DNA of 48,991 bases from Xanthobacteraceae bacterium (lineage in GTDB: Bacteria; Pseudomonadota; Alphaproteobacteria; Rhizobiales; Xanthobacteraceae): positions 1 through 48,991 of the forward strand of contig JAIESI010000051.1 in NCBI GenBank assembly GCA_019746135.1, read 5' to 3'. This document shows, one piece after another, positions 33,318-40,975 of the stretch. The position numbers and the translations under genes are program-made. How positions within the stretch are numbered: position 1 is the first letter of the stretch; each line of letters opens with the position of its first letter. The notes beneath the pieces were generated by a model. It did not search any database and was not told the origin of the DNA. It worked only from the letters and a program-made list of their open reading frames with translations.

Positions 33318-34316
33318 ATGACGATCAAACGGGATGGGCTCACCCGCCGCCACGTCCTGGCCGCGACCGGGGCCACGGCACTGACGGCAGGCTTCGGCGG
33401 CATCGCCGCAGCGCAAGCCACCACGACGATCCGCCAGGGCTACCAGACCAACATCTGGGGCATGCCGACCTACTACCTGATGAAGTCCGGCTACCTGGAG
33501 AAGCGTGGCCTGAAGACCGAAGACTTCGCGGTGCCGTCCGGCAACCTCACCATGCAGCAGATGGTGGCGCGGCAGGTCGACATGGGCACCTACGCCGGGC
33601 CGTCGCTGCTGATCGGCCATGACAAGGGCGGCCTCGTCGCCATCGCCCAGATCGAGACCGTCGGCGCAACGGGCGCGCTGGTCGTGCGCAAGGATCTCGG
33701 CATCACCAAGGTATCCGACCTGAAGGGCAAGAAGATCGCCAACCAGACCGGCTCGTCGATCGGCAACATCTTCGTCGATCAGGTCCTGCCGGCCAACGGA
33801 CTGAAGAAGGGTGACTTCCAGGAAGTCCGCATGAACGTCGACAACATGATCGCGGCGATGACGGCCAAGACCGTGGACGCCATGGTGAATATCGAGCCCT
33901 ACAACGCGATCACCGAGGCGGAGGGAATCGGCACCATCGTCGTCAACCTGGAGAAATACGACAACGTGCCGGTGTTCATGGCGGCGACGCCGGACTTCGT
34001 CGAGAAGCACCCCGATGCGGTGGTCGCCTATCTCAAGGCCTGGCTCGACGTGAAGCGCGACTTCAAGGAGAACCCGAAGAAGGTGTCGGACGTGATCTAT
34101 TCGTTCTTCACCTCCAAGGGCTACACCATGAAGCCGGAAACCTTCGCGACCGCCATGGGCCGCGTCACGGTCGATCCGGGCTTCCCCAAGGACCTGGTCC
34201 CGTACATGACCAAGCACGCCGAGGTGCTGCTGCAGGAAAAGAAGATTTCGGCGATACCGGACTTCAAGAAGGTGCTTCGGACCGACTTCATGGACAAAGC
34301 ACAAAGCGGCTCCTGA
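33318..34316 (+). CDS. ABC transporter periplasmic binding protein (NrtA/SsuA/TauA-like)
   Basis: A 332-residue receptor. LTRRHVLAATGATALTAGFGG (9-29, split) is a twin-arginine signal with cleavage near AAA-Q. The mature part begins with TIRQGYQTNIWGMPTYYLMKSG, typical of NMT1/SsuA-like binding proteins, and continues with DLKGKKIANQTGSSIGNIF. GAGGGAGA precedes the ATG. It is the third gene after the ATPase, 56 bp past Bug receptor 7. The bound compound is unknown. Confidence 0.92.
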   Translation: MTIKRDGLTRRHVLAATGATALTAGFGGIAAAQATTTIRQGYQTNIWGMPTYYLMKSGYLEKRGLKTEDFAVPSGNLTMQQMVARQVDMGTYAGPSLLIGHDKGGLVAIAQIETVGATGALVVRKDLGITKVSDLKGKKIANQTGSSIGNIFVDQVLPANGLKKGDFQEVRMNVDNMIAAMTAKTVDAMVNIEPYNAITEAEGIGTIVVNLEKYDNVPVFMAATPDFVEKHPDAVVAYLKAWLDVKRDFKENPKKVSDVIYSFFTSKGYTMKPETFATAMGRVTVDPGFPKDLVPYMTKHAEVLLQEKKISAIPDFKKVLRTDFMDKAQSGS

Positions 34317-34340
34317 CCGCAAAACAGGCAATTCTCGCCG

Positions 34341-34512
34341 CTCGTGTCCCGGGCGCACCGCAACACCATAGCGCGCCAAGACGCACGTCACGCGCTTGTG
34401 GTGATGCGGTGCAGACCCGTGACCCCGGTTTCTTGTTGCAGCAAATCGGGACCCCGCGTCTGCGGCGCAACGCTCCGCTTCGCTACCCGCTGCACCGCGC
34501 GCGGGGAACGCC
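34341..34512. repeat. Long palindromic dispersed repeat, family A copy 3
   Basis: The left end CTCGTGTCCCGGGCGC and the right end GCGCGCGGGGAACGCCGG are imperfect inverted copies. The interior carries CCCGGTTT-type and CGGGACCCCG-type arms also present in copy 4. It fills the gap before the LVIVD gene, leaving about 100 bp for that gene's promoter. Confidence 0.75.
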
Positions 34513-34614
34513 GGAGAGGCATGCGAGCCTGACCGCGCTTGGGGCCTCCCCTCGCCGCACGAAACACGCTAAACGTGTCGCCCACGCGGTCCGTCCGCTT
34601 AAGGGGAGAAGCTT

Positions 34615-35964
34615 ATGAAGCGTGCCAAGAAGAAGGTTGCGAAAAAGCCGGTTGCCAAGAAAAAGCCGATGAAGGCGAAAGCTGCGAAGAAGACCGCGAA
34701 GAAGGCGACGGCCGTCAAGAAGCCGGCCGTCAACAACGGCGCCGGCCGCATGAAGGCCGACGGCACCGTCACCTGGAACTTCAAGCTGCTCTCCCATCAT
34801 ACCCTTCAAGGGTTCGGCGGCATGGGCGAAGGCATGTCGGTGCAGATCGCCCCCGACGGCCGCCGCGTCATCTGGCTGGCCCACGAGAGCGCGCCGAAGA
34901 ATTTCACCGCGGTCGACGTGTCCGACCCGCGCAAGCCCAAGGTCATCTGCCAGACCGACCTGCCGACCAACCACATGCGCTCCAATTCCCTGGAGACCTG
35001 CGGGAACATCATGGCGGTGGCCTACCAGACCCAGAAGAAGGGCCAGCAGCCGGCCGGCATGGAGCTGTTCGACATCTCCAACCCGGAGAAGCCGCGCTCG
35101 ATCTCGTTCTACGACTGCTCGGGCGAGCATTCGCGCGGCGTGCACCAGCTCTGGTTCTGCGACGGCGAATACGTCCACATGGCGTCGAGCTCGCCGGACT
35201 TCGTGCCGACGCATCCGCAGGACGACCAGTTCTACCGCATCATCGACGTGCGCAACCCGTCGAAGCCCACCGAAGTCGGCCGCTGGCACATGCCCGGCAC
35301 CAAGCAGGGCGACAACGCTCCGCCGCCGCCGCGCCATTCGCTCGACAAGGGCTACCGCGCGCACAACTGCAACGTCTATCCGCAGCGCCCGGACCGCTGC
35401 TACCTCGCCTATATCGACGGCGGCATGCACGTGCTCGACATCTCGGACAAGGCGCATCCCAAGCGCATCTCGTCCTGGACCAACTCGCCGCCCTACACCG
35501 GCTTCATGCACACCGTGGTGCCGCTGTTCGACCGCGGCTTGATGCTGGTGACCGACGAGTCGACCGAGAACAACGCCAAGGACTGGCCGAAGCTCGTGTG
35601 GATCCTCGACGCCCGCGACGAGAACAATCTCGTGCCGATCGCGACCTGCCCGCTGCCCGATCACAAGGCCTATGCGGCACGCGGCCGGTTCGGCGCCCAC
35701 AACATCCACGAGAACGTACCGCTGCCGACCTGCTGGCAGAACGACCAGGTCGTGGTGGGTACGTTCTTCAACGGGGGCTTGCGCGCCTTCGACATTGCCA
35801 ATCCGTACCAGCCGAAGGAAATCGCGACCTTCGTGCCGCCGGCGCCCGTCGGCGCGCCGACCGGCACGATCCAGATGAACGACGTCTTCATCGACGAGCG
35901 CGAGGTGGTGTATTGCGTCGACCGCCACATCGGCGGGCTGTACTGCCTGGAGATGGATTTCTAA
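34615..35964 (+). CDS. LVIVD-repeat beta-propeller protein with histone-H1-like basic N-terminus
   Basis: A 449-residue protein. Residues 1 to about 40 are almost only Lys, Ala, Val and Pro (KKVAKKPVAKKKPMKAKAA and similar), like the tails of bacterial histone-H1-like proteins. From about 50 onward repeated blades end in motifs such as FTAVDVSDPRKPK, MELFDISNPEKPR, FRIIDVRNP-like and MHVLDISDKAHPK, the LVIVD propeller pattern. There is no signal peptide. GGGGAGAAG just before the ATG supports translation of the tail, and no ribosome site precedes the next Met (M46). Nucleic-acid or polyanion binding is inferred; no enzyme activity is visible. Confidence 0.85.
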   Translation: MKRAKKKVAKKPVAKKKPMKAKAAKKTAKKATAVKKPAVNNGAGRMKADGTVTWNFKLLSHHTLQGFGGMGEGMSVQIAPDGRRVIWLAHESAPKNFTAVDVSDPRKPKVICQTDLPTNHMRSNSLETCGNIMAVAYQTQKKGQQPAGMELFDISNPEKPRSISFYDCSGEHSRGVHQLWFCDGEYVHMASSSPDFVPTHPQDDQFYRIIDVRNPSKPTEVGRWHMPGTKQGDNAPPPPRHSLDKGYRAHNCNVYPQRPDRCYLAYIDGGMHVLDISDKAHPKRISSWTNSPPYTGFMHTVVPLFDRGLMLVTDESTENNAKDWPKLVWILDARDENNLVPIATCPLPDHKAYAARGRFGAHNIHENVPLPTCWQNDQVVVGTFFNGGLRAFDIANPYQPKEIATFVPPAPVGAPTGTIQMNDVFIDEREVVYCVDRHIGGLYCLEMDF

Positions 35965-35985
35965 GTCTCAAACCCAAACCGGAAG

Positions 35986-36016
35986 AAAGCCGGCGCGCAC
36001 GTTGCGCGCCGGCTTT
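35986..36016. terminator. Convergent rho-independent terminator
   Basis: AAAGCCGGCGCGC (35986-35998) and GCGCGCCGGCTTT (36004-36016) form a perfect 13-bp stem with a 5-base loop. It lies between the LVIVD gene and the convergent MCP gene and has a short T-rich flank on both strands. Confidence 0.9.
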
Positions 36017-36048
36017 GCTTTAGCCGCAGGCTGAAGCTGCAGCTTTCG

Positions 36049-38043
36049 TCACGCCGCCAATCCGGCGTGCCGCGCCGCCCCATGCTGACGATGCTGCGGC
36101 GCCGCCCCCGACGCACCGTCGAGCCGGAAGAACGCGATGCGTTCGCCCATTGCCTTGGCCTGACCATCGAGCATCTTCGCGGTTGCGGCATTCTCCTCGA
36201 CCAGCGCCGAGTTCTGCTGCGTAACCTCGTCCATCTGGGTCAGCGCCTTGTTGACCTGATCGACGCCGCTGGCCTGCTCCGCGCTGGCTGCCGCGATATC
36301 GGAGACGATCGCCGCAACCTTTTTGATGGAATCCACGATCTCTTCAAGCGATACGCCGGCCTGATTGACCAGCTCCACGCCCTCCTTCACCTGCCCGTTG
36401 GAGCTCGTGATCAGATCGCTGATGTCTTTGGCCGCCTGCGACGAACGCTGGGCGAGGCTTCGCACCTCGGACGCCACCACGGCGAAGCCGCGACCGGCGT
36501 CACCGGCGCGCGCCGCCTCGACCGCGGCGTTCAGCGCCAACAGGTTGGTCTGGCGGGCGATTTCGTCGATCACGCCGATAATGTCGGCGATCCTGCGCGA
36601 GGACTCGTCGATGCGCGCCATCGCCTGCACCGCCTTCGACACCACCTCGCCGCCGCGGCCCGCCACTTCCCGCGTCTCGGCCGCCGACTGGTTGGCGATC
36701 TGGGCGTTCTCGGCATTCTTCTTGACCGTCGCGGCGATCTCCTCCATCGAAGCCGAGGTCTCCTCCAGGCTCGCAGCCTGCTCCTCGGTCCGCTGCGAAA
36801 GATCGGTCGTGCTGGTGGTGATCTCGTTCGACGCGTTGGTGACCTCGCGCGCTGCCGACTTGATATCGGAGACGGTCGCGCTGATGCGCTCCGCCGTCTT
36901 GTTGGCGTTGTCCTTCAGCGTCCCGAAGCTGCCCTGATACTGCGCGGAGATGCGCTGGGTGAGGTCGCCCTCCGCGAGCGCGTTGAGCATGTTCGTCAGG
37001 TCGTTCATGGCCTTGCCGATGTTCGCGCACAACGAATTGATCGAGGTGCCGACGTTGAGCACAAGGCCGGTCTTGCCCTGCAGATCGACGCGCTTCTCGA
37101 AGTCGCCGGCGACCGCAGCCTTGACGATATTGCCCACTGCGGCCTCGAATTCCTCCGCCATCTTCTGCATAGCGGCTTCGCGCTCGGCTGTGGTGCGCCT
37201 GTCCTGCGCAGCCTTCGCTTCGGCCTCCTGGCGTGCTCTTTCGGCCAGCATGACCTTGATCTCGTTGACGGCACGGGCGGTCTCGCCGACCTCGTCGCGG
37301 CGCTCGGTGCCCGTGACCGCAACCTCCTCGCCCTTGGCCATCCGCTGAAGCAGCGCGACGAGGCTGCGCAGGGGCTTGGCGATACCGAACTGGCCGACCA
37401 TGACACCGAACAGCACGCCCAACATGATGCCGATCACTGCGGCAACGATCATGAGCTTGGAGACGCGCAGGTATTCTGCGGTGGCGGCCGCGGACACCCC
37501 CGCCACGTCCCTGTCGAGATCGTTGGCGAGCACGTGCAGCTTGCCGCGCACCTTGTTTGCGAGGTCGGCGCTCACCAAAGCTTCCTTTCGCAGTTGATCC
37601 ATTTCAGCGGACATCTGGACGTTGGTGATCTTGTCCGCAGCGGCGAAGGTGGCTGCCAGCTCCCTCTGGTAGACCTGCCAGTCGGCTTCGATGTCCGTCA
37701 GCTTGCTCTTGACCGCCGGGTCATGGGCCTTCTGCTTGGAGGCCTGGAGCCGCTCGTTGAACCGCTTGCTTTCCGCATCGATCGCCTCGCGAACGACCTT
37801 CCTGGTTTCCGGCCTCGGATCCGTCGAAAGCTGAAACTCGGAGCGGTTGATGGCGAGCAGGCTTACCGACATGCGCTGCGCCAGCACCGCCTCGGCCGAG
37901 GTCGACTCCATTCGATCCGTCGCCTCGCTCATCGACTTGAGCGAGCTGACGCCAAGGACTGTGATGCCCACGGCGATGGCCGAAAGCATGAACACGACCG
38001 CGGAAATCTTGGTGAGGACGCGGAAGCGCGCCAGGATCGACAT
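36049..38043 (-). CDS. Methyl-accepting chemotaxis protein (chemoreceptor 2)
   Basis: A 664-residue chemoreceptor: TM1 at about 12-31, four-helix-bundle-like periplasmic sensor 32-195, TM2 196-217, HAMP, a second HAMP-like or coiled segment (about 320-400) and the signalling domain with [20 protein letters not shown]. The signalling region is nearly identical to chemoreceptor 1, while the sensors differ. The C-terminus ([12 protein letters not shown]) has no CheR-binding pentapeptide. The ATG at 38043 begins the clear TM1; longer frames overlap CheW. It follows cheW by 44 bp, so they are probably co-transcribed. Confidence 0.95.
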   Translation of the reverse strand: MSILARFRVLTKISAVVFMLSAIAVGITVLGVSSLKSMSEATDRMESTSAEAVLAQRMSVSLLAINRSEFQLSTDPRPETRKVVREAIDAESKRFNERLQASKQKAHDPAVKSKLTDIEADWQVYQRELAATFAAADKITNVQMSAEMDQLRKEALVSADLANKVRGKLHVLANDLDRDVAGVSAAATAEYLRVSKLMIVAAVIGIMLGVLFGVMVGQFGIAKPLRSLVALLQRMAKGEEVAVTGTERRDEVGETARAVNEIKVMLAERARQEAEAKAAQDRRTTAEREAAMQKMAEEFEAAVGNIVKAAVAGDFEKRVDLQGKTGLVLNVGTSINSLCANIGKAMNDLTNMLNALAEGDLTQRISAQYQGSFGTLKDNANKTAERISATVSDIKSAAREVTNASNEITTSTTDLSQRTEEQAASLEETSASMEEIAATVKKNAENAQIANQSAAETREVAGRGGEVVSKAVQAMARIDESSRRIADIIGVIDEIARQTNLLALNAAVEAARAGDAGRGFAVVASEVRSLAQRSSQAAKDISDLITSSNGQVKEGVELVNQAGVSLEEIVDSIKKVAAIVSDIAAASAEQASGVDQVNKALTQMDEVTQQNSALVEENAATAKMLDGQAKAMGERIAFFRLDGASGAAPQHRQHGAARHAGLAA

Positions 38044-38087
38044 CGGATGGCTCCAGTGTTGAAGTGAGAAGTTATGATTTTCGGTTG

Positions 38088-38690
38088 TTATTCGTTTCGG
38101 ACTTGAGCTGCCGGCCGGGCCGCCGGAGGTTGGGCCCCGGCCGAAGCAGGTTCGCCGGGCAACAGGCGGCTGAGATCGACCAGCGCGATCAGCGCGCCGT
38201 CGATGCTGATCAGGCCGGACAAGAAGTCGGCGCCTGCCGACCGGTCCACCGTCGGCACCGGTTGGACCTTGTCCGGATCGAGCGAAACGATGTCGATCAC
38301 GCGATCGGCCAGAAGCCCGACCTGACGCTCGCCGATCTGGACGACGATGATAATGTGAGCCGGGTTGACGTCGGTGATGCCCTGCCCGAAGCGGCAGCGC
38401 AGATCGACCACCGGGACTATGACGCCGCGCAGGTTGAGGACGCCGCGCATGTGGTCCGGCTGATCGGGCAGGCGCGTGACCTTCGACCACTCCTTGATTT
38501 CGCGGACCGCGACGATATCGACGCCGTATTGAACGTCGCCGACCGCGAAGCTTATAAGTTCATGCAATCGGGGGGAGGCGTTCGCGTCGGCGGTACGGTG
38601 ATGGCCCACCGGCGCAGCTTGGGTGCTTTGCATTATTGTTGCGGTCTTGAAGCCGGACTTTTTCGCATCGATCATATTCGTATTAAACAT
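38088..38690 (-). CDS. cheW: Chemotaxis coupling protein CheW
   Basis: A 200-residue CheW that bridges chemoreceptors and CheA. The core starts at about 45 with [21 protein letters not shown] and contains [21 protein letters not shown], the usual SH3-like subdomain motif. The N-terminal 40 residues and the Pro/Ala tail ([16 protein letters not shown]) are extensions beyond the usual 150-170 residues. The start is uncertain: ATG at 38690 or 38675. No cheA, cheY or cheR gene lies in the window, so this is a receptor-side accessory pair. Confidence 0.94.
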   Translation of the reverse strand: MFNTNMIDAKKSGFKTATIMQSTQAAPVGHHRTADANASPRLHELISFAVGDVQYGVDIVAVREIKEWSKVTRLPDQPDHMRGVLNLRGVIVPVVDLRCRFGQGITDVNPAHIIIVVQIGERQVGLLADRVIDIVSLDPDKVQPVPTVDRSAGADFLSGLISIDGALIALVDLSRLLPGEPASAGAQPPAARPAAQVRNE

Positions 38691-38746
38691 TCCGCGATTG
38701 TGGTTAATGATCTCCTAAACGCACCGGGGCGCTCCCGGGGAATCGG

Positions 38747-39832
38747 ATGGCTGTGCTCGTTTGCCCGGCCAAGCACACGATGAACGACACGATCTTCGAC
38801 CTCTTCCCCTCCGCAACCGCCAGCCGCTTCGGCCGGCGGCAGAAGCGCGAGCGCGGCGCGCGGCTGCCGGTGATCATCGTCACCGGCTTTCTCGGCGCCG
38901 GGAAAACCACGCTGGTGCGGCGCTTCCTTGAAACGCCGGAAGGCCGCGGCACGGCGCTCGTCGTCAACGAGTTCGGCTCGGAAGGCATCGACGACGCGCT
39001 GCTGCGCGAGAGCTCCGACGAGGTGACGCTGCTCGGCAACGGCTGCCTCTGCTGCAACACCCGCAGTGATCTGCAGGTTGCGCTGCGCAAGCTCGTCGCC
39101 GACCGCGACCGCCACAAGATCCCGCATTTCGAGCGGGTGCTGATCGAGACCAGCGGGCTCGCCGACATCAGCCCGATCCTGCAGACCTTCTCCACCGATC
39201 GCGCGCTCGGCGGCGAGTTTGCGATCGAGGTGGTGCTCGCCGTGGTCGACGCGGTGTCGGGGCTGAAGAACCTCGACAAGGCGCCGGAAGCGCGCAAGCA
39301 GGCGATCCTCGCCGACCGCATCGTCGTGTCGAAGAGCGATCTTGCCGACATCAAGACGGTGAAGAAGCTCACTGCACGGCTGAAGGAGCTCAACCCGCGT
39401 GCTGTGATCGACGTGGCGGTGAAGGGCGACATCGACCCGAAGGTGCTCATCGACACCGGACAGACCGACGCCATCGAGCGGCATTCGGGCTTCATTGCCG
39501 AGGCCTCGCACAGCGACGGCATCCTGAGCTTCGTCATGCGCGAGGACGCGCCGCTGCAATGGCCGGTGTTCCATCGCGCGATCGAGACGCTGATCACGCT
39601 GCGCGGTCCCGACCTCCTGCGCATCAAGGGGCTGCTCAATCTCGAGGGCAGCAAGGGCCCGGTGGTGTTCCAGGCGGTGCAGCACCTGCTGCATCCGCCC
39701 GTGGAGCTTTCGGCCTGGCCGGACAAGGACCAGGCGAGCCGCGTGGTGTTCATCACCCGCGGCGTAAGCGAGCAGCAGGTGCGCGACCTGCTCGACGCGT
39801 GCCGATCGCTGGGTTACGTCACGGGAGATTAG
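38747..39832 (+). CDS. CobW/G3E-family GTPase (metal chaperone-like)
   Basis: A 361-residue GTPase. Walker A is GFLGAGKT (47-54), the metal-binding CxCC motif is C100-L-C102-C103 (NGCLCCNT), the switch/Walker B is VLIETSGLAD and the base motif SKSDLAD. A CobW C-terminal domain follows (from about 240, HSDGILSFVM). Such proteins deliver Zn, Co or Fe to client enzymes. ATG at 38747 has GGGGAA; an alternative ATG at 38780 has none. It is divergent from cheW. There is no histidine-rich loop, so metal type cannot be guessed. Confidence 0.92.
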   Translation: MAVLVCPAKHTMNDTIFDLFPSATASRFGRRQKRERGARLPVIIVTGFLGAGKTTLVRRFLETPEGRGTALVVNEFGSEGIDDALLRESSDEVTLLGNGCLCCNTRSDLQVALRKLVADRDRHKIPHFERVLIETSGLADISPILQTFSTDRALGGEFAIEVVLAVVDAVSGLKNLDKAPEARKQAILADRIVVSKSDLADIKTVKKLTARLKELNPRAVIDVAVKGDIDPKVLIDTGQTDAIERHSGFIAEASHSDGILSFVMREDAPLQWPVFHRAIETLITLRGPDLLRIKGLLNLEGSKGPVVFQAVQHLLHPPVELSAWPDKDQASRVVFITRGVSEQQVRDLLDACRSLGYVTGD

Positions 39833-39856
39833 GCCGGGCGCCATGAATAAGCAGAC

Positions 39857-40408
39857 ATGGGCACGCTGATCGGCCAGCGCGAACGCGTTGCGGTCGAATT
39901 CGAGCTGCAAGAGGTCGAACCCGAATACAAGCACTGGCTCTATGGCACCATGAGCCTCTGGGCCGGCGGCCACCGCATCAGCCGGCACGGCCGGCATGAC
40001 GAGGTCTGTACCCTGACCGTCGCCTTGACCTCGTTCCCGGGCATTCTGCGCGATGCCGTCGACCGCATCGACGCGCGCCTGATGGCGATGCCCGCCGCCG
40101 AAGCCTTCGAGGTCATGCACGAGGCGATCTACGGCGACGAACCCGGATCGACATACCAGCAGACCGTAGAACTCAACCGGCACTTCGGCGGCTTCGAGGT
40201 ATTCCCCAACGGCTTCGAGGTCTTCGACGGCCATCACGGCTTCTTGATCGAGGATCGGCTTGTTGGGCGGCTCATATGGTGCAGCACGAAGGACAAGGTC
40301 GTCCACGAAGCACGGATCGGCGCGGGCGAATTCGACCGCGTGATCGATGGATTCCTGACGGTACTCGAAAAGGCGTCAGGGCAGACCCGCACCAAAATCG
40401 ACACCTGA
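39857..40408 (+). CDS. Imm42-like protein (predicted immunity protein fold)
   Basis: A 183-residue soluble protein. The opening MGTLIGQRERVAVEFEL, then WLYGTMSLWAGGHRISR, and FEVFPNGFEVFDGHHGFLIEDR near 113-134 resemble the Imm42 family of predicted immunity proteins of polymorphic toxin systems. No toxin-like gene is beside it. It starts 24 bp after the CobW-like stop and has a weak ribosome site. Family recognition is from memory of the pattern and could be wrong; otherwise it is a hypothetical protein. Confidence 0.65.
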   Translation: MGTLIGQRERVAVEFELQEVEPEYKHWLYGTMSLWAGGHRISRHGRHDEVCTLTVALTSFPGILRDAVDRIDARLMAMPAAEAFEVMHEAIYGDEPGSTYQQTVELNRHFGGFEVFPNGFEVFDGHHGFLIEDRLVGRLIWCSTKDKVVHEARIGAGEFDRVIDGFLTVLEKASGQTRTKIDT

Positions 40409-40499
40409 CGGCGTCCGCTGCACGGCGCCCGTTTCCTCGGCCGCAGCTTTGGATTAGTCTCGTTCCAAATCAAAAACCATCACCGAGGGAGGTCGCCAC

Positions 40500-40964
40500 A
40501 TGGCCCAATTCACGCTCAACGTGAACGGCAAAGCGCACAGCGTCGATGCCGATCCGGACATGCCGCTGCTCTACGCGCTGCGCAACGACATCGGCCTGAA
40601 CAATCCGAAGTTCGGCTGCGGCCTCGCGCAATGCGGTGCCTGCACGGTGCATGTGGACGGCAACGCCGTGCGCTCCTGCGTCACGCCGGTGTCCTCGGTC
40701 GGCGACGCCAAGGTCGTGACGCTCGCCGGCCTCGGCACCCCCGACAAGCCGCATCCGCTGCAGACCGCCTACGTCGAGGAGCAGGTGCCGCAATGCGGCT
40801 ACTGCATCAACGGCTGGATCATGACGGCGGCCGCGTTCCTCGCCCAGAAGAAGAAGCCGACCGACGCGGAGATCAAGTCGGCGCTCGAAGGCATCAAGTG
40901 CCGCTGCGGCACCCATGTCAGCATCATGAAGGCGGTCAAGCGCGCCGCCGCGATGATGGGTTGA
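40500..40964 (+). CDS. [2Fe-2S] subunit of a molybdenum hydroxylase (IorA-like)
   Basis: A 154-residue small subunit carrying two [2Fe-2S] clusters. The plant-type cluster uses C40, C45, C48 and C60 (GCGLAQCGACTVHVDG); the second uses C99, C102, C134 and C136 (CGYC and CRCGTH). It has the standard length for isoquinoline 1-oxidoreductase alpha or aldehyde oxidoreductase small subunits. GGAGG precedes the ATG. The large subunit follows after 11 bp. There is no FAD subunit gene, so electrons probably go to a cytochrome. It carries no signal of its own, so it would be exported with the Tat-bearing partner. Confidence 0.95.
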   Translation: MAQFTLNVNGKAHSVDADPDMPLLYALRNDIGLNNPKFGCGLAQCGACTVHVDGNAVRSCVTPVSSVGDAKVVTLAGLGTPDKPHPLQTAYVEEQVPQCGYCINGWIMTAAAFLAQKKKPTDAEIKSALEGIKCRCGTHVSIMKAVKRAAAMMG

Positions 40965-40975
40965 GGGAGGCTGCC

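Noticed and set aside
36067-38067. 666-codon plus frame over chemoreceptor 2
   Set aside because: Antisense to a certain MCP; Arg/Leu/Asp-rich repeat pattern without a fold.
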